From assembly GCA_948602995.1 (NCBI GenBank), contig CAPEBR010000032.1:1-41553 (forward strand): DNA of 41,553 nucleotides, read 5' to 3'. The stretch comes from an uncultured Dorea sp. (GTDB taxonomy: Bacteria; Bacillota; Clostridia; Lachnospirales; Lachnospiraceae). Of the stretch, positions 24,324 through 32,865 are shown piece after piece (position 1 is the first letter of the stretch; each line of letters opens with the position of its first letter). The translations under genes and the position numbers were made by a program. The notes beneath the pieces are model-generated. The model made no database searches. It was not told the DNA's origin and saw nothing but the letters and a program-made list of their open reading frames with translations.

Positions 24324-26072
24324 GTGGATATTTTTCATGTACTTACAATGATTGGCGGATTATCCCTTTTCCTGTTTGGAATGAATGTGATGGGGCAGGC
24401 ACTGGAAAGGAGGGCGGGGAACCGTCTGAAGACGACGCTGGAAAGGATGACATCCAGCCGCCTGATGGGATTTCTGACCGGATGCGGCGTGACAGCGGTG
24501 ATTCAGAGCTCATCTGCCACAACAGTCATGGTGGTGGGGTTTGTGAATTCGGGTCTAATGACTCTGAAGCAGGCAATCCATGTAATCATGGGGGCGAATG
24601 TCGGGACAACCGTGACGAGCTGGATTCTGTCCTTAAGCGGTCTTGACAGCAGTAATGTATGGATCCGGCTGCTAAAGCCAGCTTCTTTCACACCGGTGCT
24701 GGCGTTTATCGGAATTATTTTTTTTATGTTCTGCAGTTCTTCGAAGAGGAAAGACACGGGAATGATCCTGCTGGGATTTTCTACTTTGATGTTCGGCATG
24801 GAGACCATGTCCCAGGCGGTTTCGGGACTGGCGGATGTGCCGGAGTTCCGGGAACTGTTCCTTTTATTTAAAAATCCGCTTTTAGGTGTTTTTGCCGGAG
24901 CGTTTCTGACAGCAGTGATTCAGTCCAGTTCGGCTTCTGTGGGCATTTTGCAGGTTCTTGCCGCTACCGGACAGGTGTCCTGCGGGGCTTCGATTCCTAT
25001 TATTATGGGGCAGAATATCGGGACCTGTGTGACAGCACTTCTCTCTTCGACCGGGGCGAGCAAGAATGCAAAGAGAGCTGCATTCGTTCATCTGAGCTTT
25101 AATGTGGCAGGGTCGCTAGTTCTGCTGTCTGCGTATATGGTTTTACGGGCCGTATTCCATCCAGATTTTCTGAATGCTTCTGTCAGCCGGTTTGATATTG
25201 CGGTTATCCATACGATTTTCAATGTGGCATGCGTGGTGATTCTGATGCCTCTGGCTCCCTTGCTGGAAAAACTTGCAATGACAGTGATCCATGACGCGGA
25301 TGAGCCAGAGCAAAAGGTGAAACTGGATGAGCGTCTCTTTGCCGCCCCGGCTCTTGCACTGGAACAATGCCGGAATGTGGCGGTTGAGATGGCGCAGGCG
25401 GCGGTATGCTGCCTGGCAGACAGTATCCGTTCCTTTTCTGATTATACTCCGAAGCTTGCTGAGAGAATCCGGAGAGGGGAAGCCAGAACCGACCGTTATG
25501 AGGATATTCTTGGTACCTATCTGATCAGACTGAGTTCCCAGACGCTGAGTGAGGCAGACAGCGAAGAAGTCACAGTACTTCTGAAGATTATAGGAGACTA
25601 CGAACGTATTGCAGACCATGCCCTCAATATACTGGAATCCTCAGAAGAGCTGCGCGAGAAGAGGTTTACACTGACAGAGGATGCCCTGAAGGAATTTCAT
25701 GTGCTTGCATCCGCAGTAGAGGAGGCGCTGTCACTGTCACTGGAGGCATTTGAGAGACGCGATGTGGATGCGGCTTATGGGATTGAGCCCCTGGAGCAGG
25801 TGATTGATCATCTGAAGGAAGAGATGCGTACACGCCATATTTACCGGATGAGGAAAGGAAGCTGCAGCATTGAAGCCGGGTTTGTATGGTCCGACCTTTT
25901 AACAAATCTGGAGCGTACCTCTGATCACTGTTCCAATATTGCAGGCTGCATTATTGACACAGCCCACCATACCCTGAATATCCACAAGACCCTGAAAAGG
26001 TATAAGGATGACAGTACGGCGTTCGATGACAGATTCCATATGTATGAAGAAAAATATATGATACAAAGTTAA
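24324..26072 (+). CDS. Na/Pi cotransporter family protein with PhoU-like domain
   Basis: The 582-aa protein is a NptA/YjbB-type sodium-phosphate symporter. Two inverted membrane repeats each carry the signature QSSSATTVMVVGFVNSG (residues about 60-76) and QSSSASVGILQVLAATG (about 200-216), with GANVGTTVTSW and GQNIGTCVTAL after them. Residues about 340-560 form a cytoplasmic PhoU-like helical domain. It would import or export inorganic phosphate. The start is GTG 24324 with GGAGG eight bases upstream; the ATG two bases earlier is out of frame. It lies after a PhoBR-like pair and possible PHO boxes. Confidence 0.93.
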   Translation: MDIFHVLTMIGGLSLFLFGMNVMGQALERRAGNRLKTTLERMTSSRLMGFLTGCGVTAVIQSSSATTVMVVGFVNSGLMTLKQAIHVIMGANVGTTVTSWILSLSGLDSSNVWIRLLKPASFTPVLAFIGIIFFMFCSSSKRKDTGMILLGFSTLMFGMETMSQAVSGLADVPEFRELFLLFKNPLLGVFAGAFLTAVIQSSSASVGILQVLAATGQVSCGASIPIIMGQNIGTCVTALLSSTGASKNAKRAAFVHLSFNVAGSLVLLSAYMVLRAVFHPDFLNASVSRFDIAVIHTIFNVACVVILMPLAPLLEKLAMTVIHDADEPEQKVKLDERLFAAPALALEQCRNVAVEMAQAAVCCLADSIRSFSDYTPKLAERIRRGEARTDRYEDILGTYLIRLSSQTLSEADSEEVTVLLKIIGDYERIADHALNILESSEELREKRFTLTEDALKEFHVLASAVEEALSLSLEAFERRDVDAAYGIEPLEQVIDHLKEEMRTRHIYRMRKGSCSIEAGFVWSDLLTNLERTSDHCSNIAGCIIDTAHHTLNIHKTLKRYKDDSTAFDDRFHMYEEKYMIQS

Positions 26073-26092
26073 ACCAAAAAGGCATTGTTTTG

Positions 26093-26155
26093 GCTCCTGG
26101 AATCAGTTATACTGTTTCATATAAGAAACTGTATACTGATTTCGGGAGCTTTTCC
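26093..26155 (+). terminator. Long-stem terminator after the Na/Pi cotransporter gene
   Basis: GCTCCTGGAATCAGT with TATACTGTTTC pairs with GAAACTGTATA and CTGATTTCGGGAGC (about 23 pairs, few mismatches) around ATATAA. TTTTCCTTT follows. Confidence 0.85.
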
Positions 26156-26204
26156 TTTGAAAATTAAGGGTACTCCCGTATCTGGAAAATAGTAGGAGGA
26201 ATAT

Positions 26205-27287
26205 ATGGATTTTGTACAATATAAGTGTCCCTGCTGCGGGGCAGCGCTTCAGTTTTCTCCAGAGACGCAGAAGCTGTCCTGCGAAAGCTGCGGCAACCAG
26301 TATGATCTGGAAACACTCCGGCAGTATGAGCAGGACAAAGAGCCCGGGAAAGAGCAGGATCTAAGCTGGGAATATCAGGGTGAAACCAGGGGCGCCAGGA
26401 AAACGGAGGATGGACTTTACATCTGTCCGTCCTGTGGAGCCAGGATTGAGGCGGATGAAAATACGGTAAGTACAACCTGCCCTTATTGTGACAATGTAGT
26501 AGTGATTCGGGAGACTGCATCCGGAAAGTATGAACCCGAGGCAATCATTCCCTTCCAGATTGAGGGAGACAGGGCAAGACAGATGTTAGAGAACTTCTGC
26601 CAGGGCAGACGCCTGCTGCCAAAGAATTTCCGCAATAAAAGCTATCTGAAGAATCTGAAGGGCTATTATGTGCCCTACTGGCTGTTTGACTGCAGGGCAC
26701 ATGCAGATATGAGCTTTCATGCAACCAGGGTAAGGATGTGGAGCGACGGTGATTATGAGTATACCGACACCTCCTATTATATGGTAAACCGGGCCGGAAC
26801 AATGGAATTTTACCATGTGCCTGTAGACGGGAGCACCGAGATGGACGATGATACGACAGAATCCATCGAGCCCTTTGATTACAGTGCCCTGACAGATTTC
26901 AAACAGGCGTATCTTGCGGGATATGAGACGGACAGGTATGATGTGGATGCAGGGACGGCACAAAGTCGGGCGAAGGAGCGTCTCTATAAGAGTGCAGAGC
27001 ATGTGCTCCTTGGCACTGTACAGGGATATGATACGGTAACAGTCAGCCGGAGGAATCTTTCTTCTGATCATGGAAAAGTACACTATACTCTGCTTCCAGT
27101 ATGGATGTTTGAGACCATTTACAATAAAAAGAGATATCAGTTTGCGATTAATGGACAGACCGGCAAGATGGTGGGAGAGCTTCCAGTAGACAGAGGAGCT
27201 TTTTGGCGTTATCTTTGTGGATTTACAGCAATCGGAACTATTTTGTGTTCTGCTGCCGGTATTCTGTTATTTGGGGGTGTGTTGTGA
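26205..27287 (+). CDS. YdjG-like membrane protein with two N-terminal zinc ribbons
   Basis: The 360-aa protein starts with two zinc ribbons, CPCC...CESC (residues 8-31) and CPSC...CPYC (about 72-96). A central domain of about 200 residues contains YYVPYWLFDCRA, and there is a C-terminal hydrophobic segment (about 335-358). Order and architecture match B. subtilis YdjG, encoded with the TPM protein YdjH and the SPFH protein YdjI next to pspA. There the set is linked to membrane-stress responses and PspA anchoring. Here the three follow in the same order, but no pspA is adjacent. AGGAGGAAT precedes the ATG. Similarity is from architecture and neighbours. Confidence 0.75.
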   Translation: MDFVQYKCPCCGAALQFSPETQKLSCESCGNQYDLETLRQYEQDKEPGKEQDLSWEYQGETRGARKTEDGLYICPSCGARIEADENTVSTTCPYCDNVVVIRETASGKYEPEAIIPFQIEGDRARQMLENFCQGRRLLPKNFRNKSYLKNLKGYYVPYWLFDCRAHADMSFHATRVRMWSDGDYEYTDTSYYMVNRAGTMEFYHVPVDGSTEMDDDTTESIEPFDYSALTDFKQAYLAGYETDRYDVDAGTAQSRAKERLYKSAEHVLLGTVQGYDTVTVSRRNLSSDHGKVHYTLLPVWMFETIYNKKRYQFAINGQTGKMVGELPVDRGAFWRYLCGFTAIGTILCSAAGILLFGGVL

Positions 27288-28126
27288 TGGGCAGAATAAA
27301 GAAGGCGAAAAAAACCAGACAGATATTTCTTTTCCTTGCCTCCTTTCTGGCCGGAGTCCTTCTGCATCAGGGAGTATGCGGCTTCTCTGTGCAGGCTTCT
27401 TCTGAGAGCCTGATGTTTTCCGGGATGGTACAGGATGACGCCGGACTTCTGACAGCGGGTGAAGAAGAGGCTCTGGAGCAGGAGTGTCTGGATCTCTCGG
27501 ACAGGTACAATACCGGAGTATACATAGTGACAACAAGGGATTTCGGCGGCTTTGATATTAAGGACTGGCAGAGAGAGCTATTTGAGAAAAACCGTCTTGG
27601 AGAGAACTTTGGCGGAAGCGGCATTATGCTTGCCATCAGTATGTCAGAGCGGGACTGGGGCCTGGTTGGCTTCGGGGCTGCACAGGAAGCATTTACGACA
27701 TATGGAAGAGAACGGATCGGAGAGCTGATCCTTGATGACCTGTCTGACGAAGAGTTTTATGAGGCATTTTCAAAATATGTATCTCTTGCGGACGATTATC
27801 TCACGGCAGCAAAAGAGGGAAAGCCTTATACCGAGAAACACCGGTATGGGGAGGGATACCGGATTCCCCTCGTGATCGGGGTATCCTTTTTGCTTTCCTT
27901 ATGCATCTCCCTGGTTATTGTTATGTCGTGGAAAAAGAGTATGAATACCAGGGTACGCCAGGGAGGGGCAATGGAATACCTGAAGGAAGGAAGCTTCCGT
28001 CTCCAGAACCGGTCGGATCAGTTTCTGTATCACAGAGTTACCAAACGAAAGCTTTCTAATGACAGCTCTTCCGGAGGCAGCAGCGGGATGCATTCAGACA
28101 GCTCCGGTACAAGCGGGAAATTTTAA
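27287..28126 (+). CDS. TPM domain membrane protein (YdjH-like)
   Basis: From ATG 27287 the protein is 279 aa: a signal-type hydrophobic helix (residues about 11-31), an extracytoplasmic TPM domain (about 45-190), a second helix (about 197-217) and a basic cytoplasmic tail ending in a Ser/Gly-rich stretch. The TPM fold is marked by DDAGLLTAGEEEALEQEC and GSGIMLAISMSERDWGL. The start overlaps the YdjG-like stop (TGATG), so earlier in-frame starts within that gene are unlikely. The Ser-rich end (SSSGGSSGMHSDSSGTSG) is low complexity. YdjH in Bacillus acts with YdjG. Confidence 0.85.
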   Translation: MGRIKKAKKTRQIFLFLASFLAGVLLHQGVCGFSVQASSESLMFSGMVQDDAGLLTAGEEEALEQECLDLSDRYNTGVYIVTTRDFGGFDIKDWQRELFEKNRLGENFGGSGIMLAISMSERDWGLVGFGAAQEAFTTYGRERIGELILDDLSDEEFYEAFSKYVSLADDYLTAAKEGKPYTEKHRYGEGYRIPLVIGVSFLLSLCISLVIVMSWKKSMNTRVRQGGAMEYLKEGSFRLQNRSDQFLYHRVTKRKLSNDSSSGGSSGMHSDSSGTSGKF

Positions 28127-28206
28127 ATGGCATTGGGATACACTTTACGCAGACCTGTGGACAGAAACAGCAAATTTCAGAATAAAAAAGATGGAGGAAA
28201 ATCAGA

Positions 28207-29544
28207 ATGGGATTAATTAAAGCAGCATTCGGGGCAATGAGCGGTGCAATGGCAGATCAGTGGAAGGAATATTTTTACTGCGATGCGCTGGAGGCGGATA
28301 TACTGGCAGCCAGAGGTGAGAAGCATACCTCCGGGCGTTCTGCCAATAAAAGAGGAGAGGACAATGTGATTACGGACGGATCACATATTGCCGTGGCTGA
28401 CGGCCAGTGTATGATTATTGTGGAGGGCGGCAGGGTAATTGATGCATGTGCAGAGCCGGGGGCGTATACCTATGACAGCAAAACCAGTCCATCCATGTTC
28501 GGCGGTTCCTTTCTGGACGGACTCAAGGGAATTGCAAGAGATGCATGGGAGCGTTTCCAATTCGGAGGGGGAGCAGGAAGGGATCAGCGCATCTACTTTG
28601 TGAACATTAAGGAAATCCCGGGAAATAAGTACGGTACCCCGAATCCGGTTCCATTTCGGATTGTGGACAGGAATATCGGTCTGGACGTTGACATTTCCAT
28701 TCGCTGCAATGGCGAGTATTCCTACCGGATTGTCAATCCCATGGCCTTTTATGCCAATGTCTGCGGAAATGTCAGCAATGTATATACAAGGGATCAGATT
28801 GACTCTATGCTGAAATCCGAGCTGCTGACCGCACTCCAGCCGGCATTTGCGAAGCTCTCTGAGCAGGGGATCCGTTACAGCTCCCTTCCGGGACACACCA
28901 TGGAGATATCCGATGCACTGAATGAGGTCCTTTCAAAAAAGTGGACGCAGCTTCGGGGAATTCTTGTATATTCCTTTGGAATGAACAGTGTATCAGCCTC
29001 AAAGGAAGATGAGGATATGATCAAACAGCTCCAGAAGTCCGCAGTGATGCGTGACCCGAATATGGCTGCTGCCACACTGGTCGGAGCCCAGGCAGATGCA
29101 ATGCGTCAGGCGGCAGGCAACCAGCACGGCGCCATGAGTGGATTCATGGGAATGGGAATGGCACAGCAGGCAGGCGGAGTCAGTATCCAGAATCTCTACG
29201 CAATGGGGCAGAATAGCCAGAAGCAGGGCATGCCGGTGCAGGATGCCCGGGCGGCGGGTTCCTTTAAATCTGCAGGATGGACCTGTGCCTGCGGCGCGGC
29301 GGGAAATACTGGGAAGTTCTGCGCCCAGTGCGGCGCGCGGGGGCCTGCAAAGCCAGAGGGCTGGGTCTGCTCCTGTGGAACTGTAAACAAAGGAAAATTC
29401 TGTACGGAATGCGGAAAGGCAAAGCCAAAAGGTGCATTACAGTACAGATGTGATAAATGCGGATGGACGCCGGAGGATCCGTCGAATCCTCCGAAATTCT
29501 GCCCGGAGTGCGGAGATCCGTTTGATGACAGGGATATGCAATAA
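28207..29544 (+). CDS. SPFH domain protein with three C-terminal zinc ribbons (YdjI-like)
   Basis: The 445-aa protein has the YdjI/'virion core protein' SPFH (band 7-like) domain at residues about 20-290, with SIRCNGEYSYRIVNP and the conserved DINLYS-like end. Three zinc-ribbon modules follow: CACGAAGNTGKFCAQCG (about 357-373), CSCGTVNKGKFCTECG (about 388-403) and CDKCG...CPECG (about 415-438). The first two are near-repeats, suggesting duplication. SPFH proteins form membrane-associated scaffolds. A GGAGGAAAATCAG RBS precedes. It follows the TPM gene by 80 bp and belongs to the same set; the transporter gene starts three bp after it. Confidence 0.88.
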   Translation: MGLIKAAFGAMSGAMADQWKEYFYCDALEADILAARGEKHTSGRSANKRGEDNVITDGSHIAVADGQCMIIVEGGRVIDACAEPGAYTYDSKTSPSMFGGSFLDGLKGIARDAWERFQFGGGAGRDQRIYFVNIKEIPGNKYGTPNPVPFRIVDRNIGLDVDISIRCNGEYSYRIVNPMAFYANVCGNVSNVYTRDQIDSMLKSELLTALQPAFAKLSEQGIRYSSLPGHTMEISDALNEVLSKKWTQLRGILVYSFGMNSVSASKEDEDMIKQLQKSAVMRDPNMAAATLVGAQADAMRQAAGNQHGAMSGFMGMGMAQQAGGVSIQNLYAMGQNSQKQGMPVQDARAAGSFKSAGWTCACGAAGNTGKFCAQCGARGPAKPEGWVCSCGTVNKGKFCTECGKAKPKGALQYRCDKCGWTPEDPSNPPKFCPECGDPFDDRDMQ

Positions 29545-29547
29545 AAA

Positions 29548-30939
29548 ATGAAAGAGGAAAAGATAAAGCGAAAAAAGACAGAATATAAAACGACAGCTGC
29601 AGAGCGTATCAGCTATTCCCTGTATTTTATAGGACAGAATCTGATCTATGCACTAATTTATATGTATATCAATGTCTATTTTACAGATGTGGGGATACCA
29701 GCGTTTGCAGTTGCCGGCATCGCACTGACTGTAAAGGTGTGGGATGCAGTAAATGACCCCTTTTTCGGCGGTCTTGTTGATAAGGTTCATTTTAAGAAGG
29801 GAAAGTTTGTCCCATGGATTAAGATTTCAATTCCGATTGTCCTGGCAGCAACCATGCTGTTGTTTGCGATTCCTGAAAATATGGGAAGAGCAGCAAAGAC
29901 TGCCTGGGCGGTGGCAGCCTATCTGCTCTGGTCTGTGGGCTATACTATGAATGATGTTCCGATCTTCGGACTGGTCATGACTATGACGGACAATCAGAAT
30001 GAGAGGACTTCTTTGAATGTAATCGGCCGGGTATCGGCCACGCTGGCGTCCACAATCGTCATGGTCATTATCCCCTCCTTCCGTGAATCTATCGGCGGAT
30101 GGACAGCAACAGTTTTTATCCTGGCTGCAGCAGCTGCTGTTACCATGATCCCAATCTGTCTTACCGCAAAGGAACGAATGACGCCGGCAAAGGAGGAGCA
30201 GGAAGTAAGTCTGGGGGAAGTGCTTCAATATCTGATGCATAACCGTTTTCTGTTCATCTATTATACAGCGCTGCTGATCAGCGGATCGCTGAATATCGCC
30301 TCTCCCTGGAGGCTTTATATTGCAAGATTCTGCCTGCAGGATGAATCCATTATGTCCATTACAGGAATCATGGGGGTTATCCCCACTGTTGCTGCCGGAC
30401 TGTTCATTCCTGCGCTCAGCCGCCGGATTGATAAATTCAGGCTGTACTATACGGCAGCATCTGCCGCCCTTATTCTGAATATGATCCGGTGGGCGGCAGG
30501 ATTTGAAAATCTGACCGTTTATCTGATCCTGACCTTTGCTGCGTCAGTGCCTTCCGGTTTTACAAGTGTGCTGATGTTCATGTTTACTCCGGATTGTGCT
30601 GAATATGGATGCTATATGACTGGGAAAAGCTGCCCCGGAATCACCTTTGCCGCGCAGACATTTTTTGCAAAGCTTCAGTCAGCGCTCATGACCGCACTGG
30701 GAGCCTTTATTCTGGGAATGACTGGATTTATCGAAGGAGAGGGTGCGGTACAGGCAGAGGGCTTTGCAGATGTACTCTGGAATACAGGCTGTATTGTCCC
30801 CGCGGCGGGAGCGGCAGCCTCGCTGGTGATTCTGCGTTTTTATAAACTGAACGACCATGATGTGCAGCTCATGGCAAGGTGCAATTATGGCGGGCTTACA
30901 AGAGAAGAGGCCGAAAGCAGGATGATTCACAGATATTGA
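29548..30939 (+). CDS. GPH-family (glycoside-pentoside-hexuronide) MFS symporter
   Basis: The 463-aa membrane protein has about twelve helices and the GPH pattern: ERISYSLYFIGQN at the first helix, VWDAVNDPFFGGLVDK (residues about 70-85) and the later YGCYMTGKSC loop. GPH transporters move sugars or glucuronides with a cation. No sugar-degradation gene is adjacent, so the substrate is open. It starts three bases after the SPFH gene with a weak RBS, suggesting coupled or low translation. Whether it is functionally tied to the YdjGHI-like set is unknown. Confidence 0.85.
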   Translation: MKEEKIKRKKTEYKTTAAERISYSLYFIGQNLIYALIYMYINVYFTDVGIPAFAVAGIALTVKVWDAVNDPFFGGLVDKVHFKKGKFVPWIKISIPIVLAATMLLFAIPENMGRAAKTAWAVAAYLLWSVGYTMNDVPIFGLVMTMTDNQNERTSLNVIGRVSATLASTIVMVIIPSFRESIGGWTATVFILAAAAAVTMIPICLTAKERMTPAKEEQEVSLGEVLQYLMHNRFLFIYYTALLISGSLNIASPWRLYIARFCLQDESIMSITGIMGVIPTVAAGLFIPALSRRIDKFRLYYTAASAALILNMIRWAAGFENLTVYLILTFAASVPSGFTSVLMFMFTPDCAEYGCYMTGKSCPGITFAAQTFFAKLQSALMTALGAFILGMTGFIEGEGAVQAEGFADVLWNTGCIVPAAGAAASLVILRFYKLNDHDVQLMARCNYGGLTREEAESRMIHRY

Positions 30940-31026
30940 CGGAACCGTTTTTTGGCAAGACATTATGATTTACACAAAAGCATCCGATAATCATTTAAAG
31001 GACAAAAGGGCAGGTGAAGACAGAAT

Positions 31027-32016
31027 ATGAAAATATACGGAAATGATTCATTTTTTACAGAAAAGACTAATATTCGAAATGCGGTACAGATGAAAGCAGT
31101 ACAGGATAATAGAAAGATTACAGAATTTGCCGACCAGTTTATAGAGGAGCATCGCGCTGATGTAAAGGACCGGATCACCGTGTCCCGGGAAGGCGTGAAT
31201 TATATCAGGGAGCAGCTTTCGGAGATGGAGAACAGAACAGACTCTGATACAGGGACAGAAAAAAGTCTGACTCAGATTACCCACGGAGTGCTTACGCCGT
31301 CGGATCAGTTATATGCTGATTATATCAGGCTGAATAGTGATACAGTGGATGAGAACGGGGTGAGCCAGAATCTCTATCTTGATTTAAACGCCCAGTTTCT
31401 GAAGGAGATGGAGGGGAAAGACAGCCGGGACTGGAATCAGTATATGGAAGCGCTTGCAAAAGCATATGCCTCTGTACGGCAGCGCATTACAGAAGGATAC
31501 GACGAGGGCGTCAGGACGGTCTGGATACAGGATGATTGTACCGGGGAGGATTTTGATGGGACCACGCTTGAGATAGACGGGCAGACGATGCGTTACCACA
31601 GACTTACAAAGGAGGAAGAGCTAAGCTGTCTGGACAAATCAATTGATCAGTTTACAAAGGATGTGGCAGAGTGGTATGTAAAAGAGGAAGAATCCATCAG
31701 AAGAGAGGAAGCAGAAAAAGAGGCGAACGAAGCCTATAAAGAGGAGAATATGGGGTGGATTGTTTTTGAAAAGCTTGTAAACAGTCTTGTAGATGAAGCG
31801 AGGACGCTTTTGGACAGAGTCCGTGAGGAGATCGCGAAGCTTGAGGCAATGAACCAGAATGAAATAGATTTTGAAGGGAGAATGGAGGCGGAGGCTTATA
31901 ACCACAGGGCAGAGACTGTGGAAAGAGGCCGGAAGCAGTTACAGCTGGAGAATTACAGGAAGATCAGCCAGATGACGTCAGATGTGGCAACGCTCTGGGG
32001 AAATATCCGGGCTTAA
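31027..32016 (+). CDS. Coiled-coil-rich cytoplasmic protein, unknown function
   Basis: I do not recognise this family. The 329-aa protein is highly charged, with no signal peptide or membrane helix. Residues about 20-75 and 210-320 are predicted mainly helical (for instance VKEEESIRREEAEKEANEAY). A middle stretch (about 80-200) contains QDDCTGEDFDGTTLEIDG and may be globular. The single cysteine there and a second at about residue 203 are unremarkable. RBS AGGTGAAG lies eight bases before ATG 31027. It is followed by the DUF5714 gene 114 bp later. Confidence 0.7.
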   Translation: MKIYGNDSFFTEKTNIRNAVQMKAVQDNRKITEFADQFIEEHRADVKDRITVSREGVNYIREQLSEMENRTDSDTGTEKSLTQITHGVLTPSDQLYADYIRLNSDTVDENGVSQNLYLDLNAQFLKEMEGKDSRDWNQYMEALAKAYASVRQRITEGYDEGVRTVWIQDDCTGEDFDGTTLEIDGQTMRYHRLTKEEELSCLDKSIDQFTKDVAEWYVKEEESIRREEAEKEANEAYKEENMGWIVFEKLVNSLVDEARTLLDRVREEIAKLEAMNQNEIDFEGRMEAEAYNHRAETVERGRKQLQLENYRKISQMTSDVATLWGNIRA

Positions 32017-32130
32017 AGTAAGTGCAGAGATTGCGCAAGTCCTTAAGATCTGCAAAGCTGTGGAGCATGGACGGATAGTAAAATGAGAGTATGTGTATAC
32101 AATACAGAAGAAAGGAAGAAGTGCGTATTT

Positions 32131-32865
32131 ATGAAGGAAGAATGTTTGATATGTAAAGCTCCGCTTGAATATCTGGAAGCGAATGAGGTTATGGAGTGTG
32201 TCATATGTCATAAAAAAGAAAACAGCAAAACCAGATGTGTAAAAGGGCATTATGTGTGTAATGAGTGCCATACTGCAGGCATGGATGTCATTACCAGGAT
32301 CTGCCTGCAAGAGGATTCAAAGAATCCGGTCCGGATCTTAGAGAAGATGATGGAACAGCCATTCTGCCATATGCATGGGCCGGAACATCATGTAATGGTT
32401 GGTTCGGCTTTGCTGACAGCATATAAAAATGCCGGCGGGAATATTGAACTGCAGCCATCGCTGGCTGAAATGATGGACAGGGGAAAAAGTGTCCCCGGAG
32501 GAACATGTGGCTTTTGGGGCGCCTGTGGAGCCGGCATCAGCGCAGGTATGTTTGTGTCGATTATTACGAAATCTACCCCGCTGGCTATAGAACCGTTCAG
32601 GCTTTCTCATTTGATGACTTCAAAGGCTTTGGGAGAGATCGGGGCGGTTGGAGGCCCCCGCTGCTGTAAAAGGGATTCGTACTTGTCTATTCTTTCGGCT
32701 ATTGATTTTGTAAAGGAATATTTTGGCGTTGAGATGGAAAAGCCGGTGATTGTGTGCAGCTATTCTGCGCAAAATAATCAATGCATTGGAAAACGCTGTC
32801 CGTTTGCAAGGGTAAACCATAAGGGAGAAGAAGTCTATGAGCTTTCTGGAGATCTTCGGATATGA
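32131..32865 (+). CDS. DUF5714 cysteine-rich protein
   Basis: From 32131 the protein is 244 aa. The N-terminus holds zinc-ribbon-like cysteine pairs (CLIC, CVIC, CNEC). The C-terminal domain carries GGTCGFWGACGAGISAGM and GPRCCKRDS, then a cysteine group ending CIGKRCPF, typical of DUF5714 proteins. The cysteines suggest zinc or an Fe-S cluster; no activity is established. An in-frame ATG at 32083 adds 16 residues not needed by the family, but its RBS is no worse, so the start is uncertain. The kinase gene begins 29 bp inside its end, so the two are coupled. Confidence 0.75.
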   Translation: MKEECLICKAPLEYLEANEVMECVICHKKENSKTRCVKGHYVCNECHTAGMDVITRICLQEDSKNPVRILEKMMEQPFCHMHGPEHHVMVGSALLTAYKNAGGNIELQPSLAEMMDRGKSVPGGTCGFWGACGAGISAGMFVSIITKSTPLAIEPFRLSHLMTSKALGEIGAVGGPRCCKRDSYLSILSAIDFVKEYFGVEMEKPVIVCSYSAQNNQCIGKRCPFARVNHKGEEVYELSGDLRI

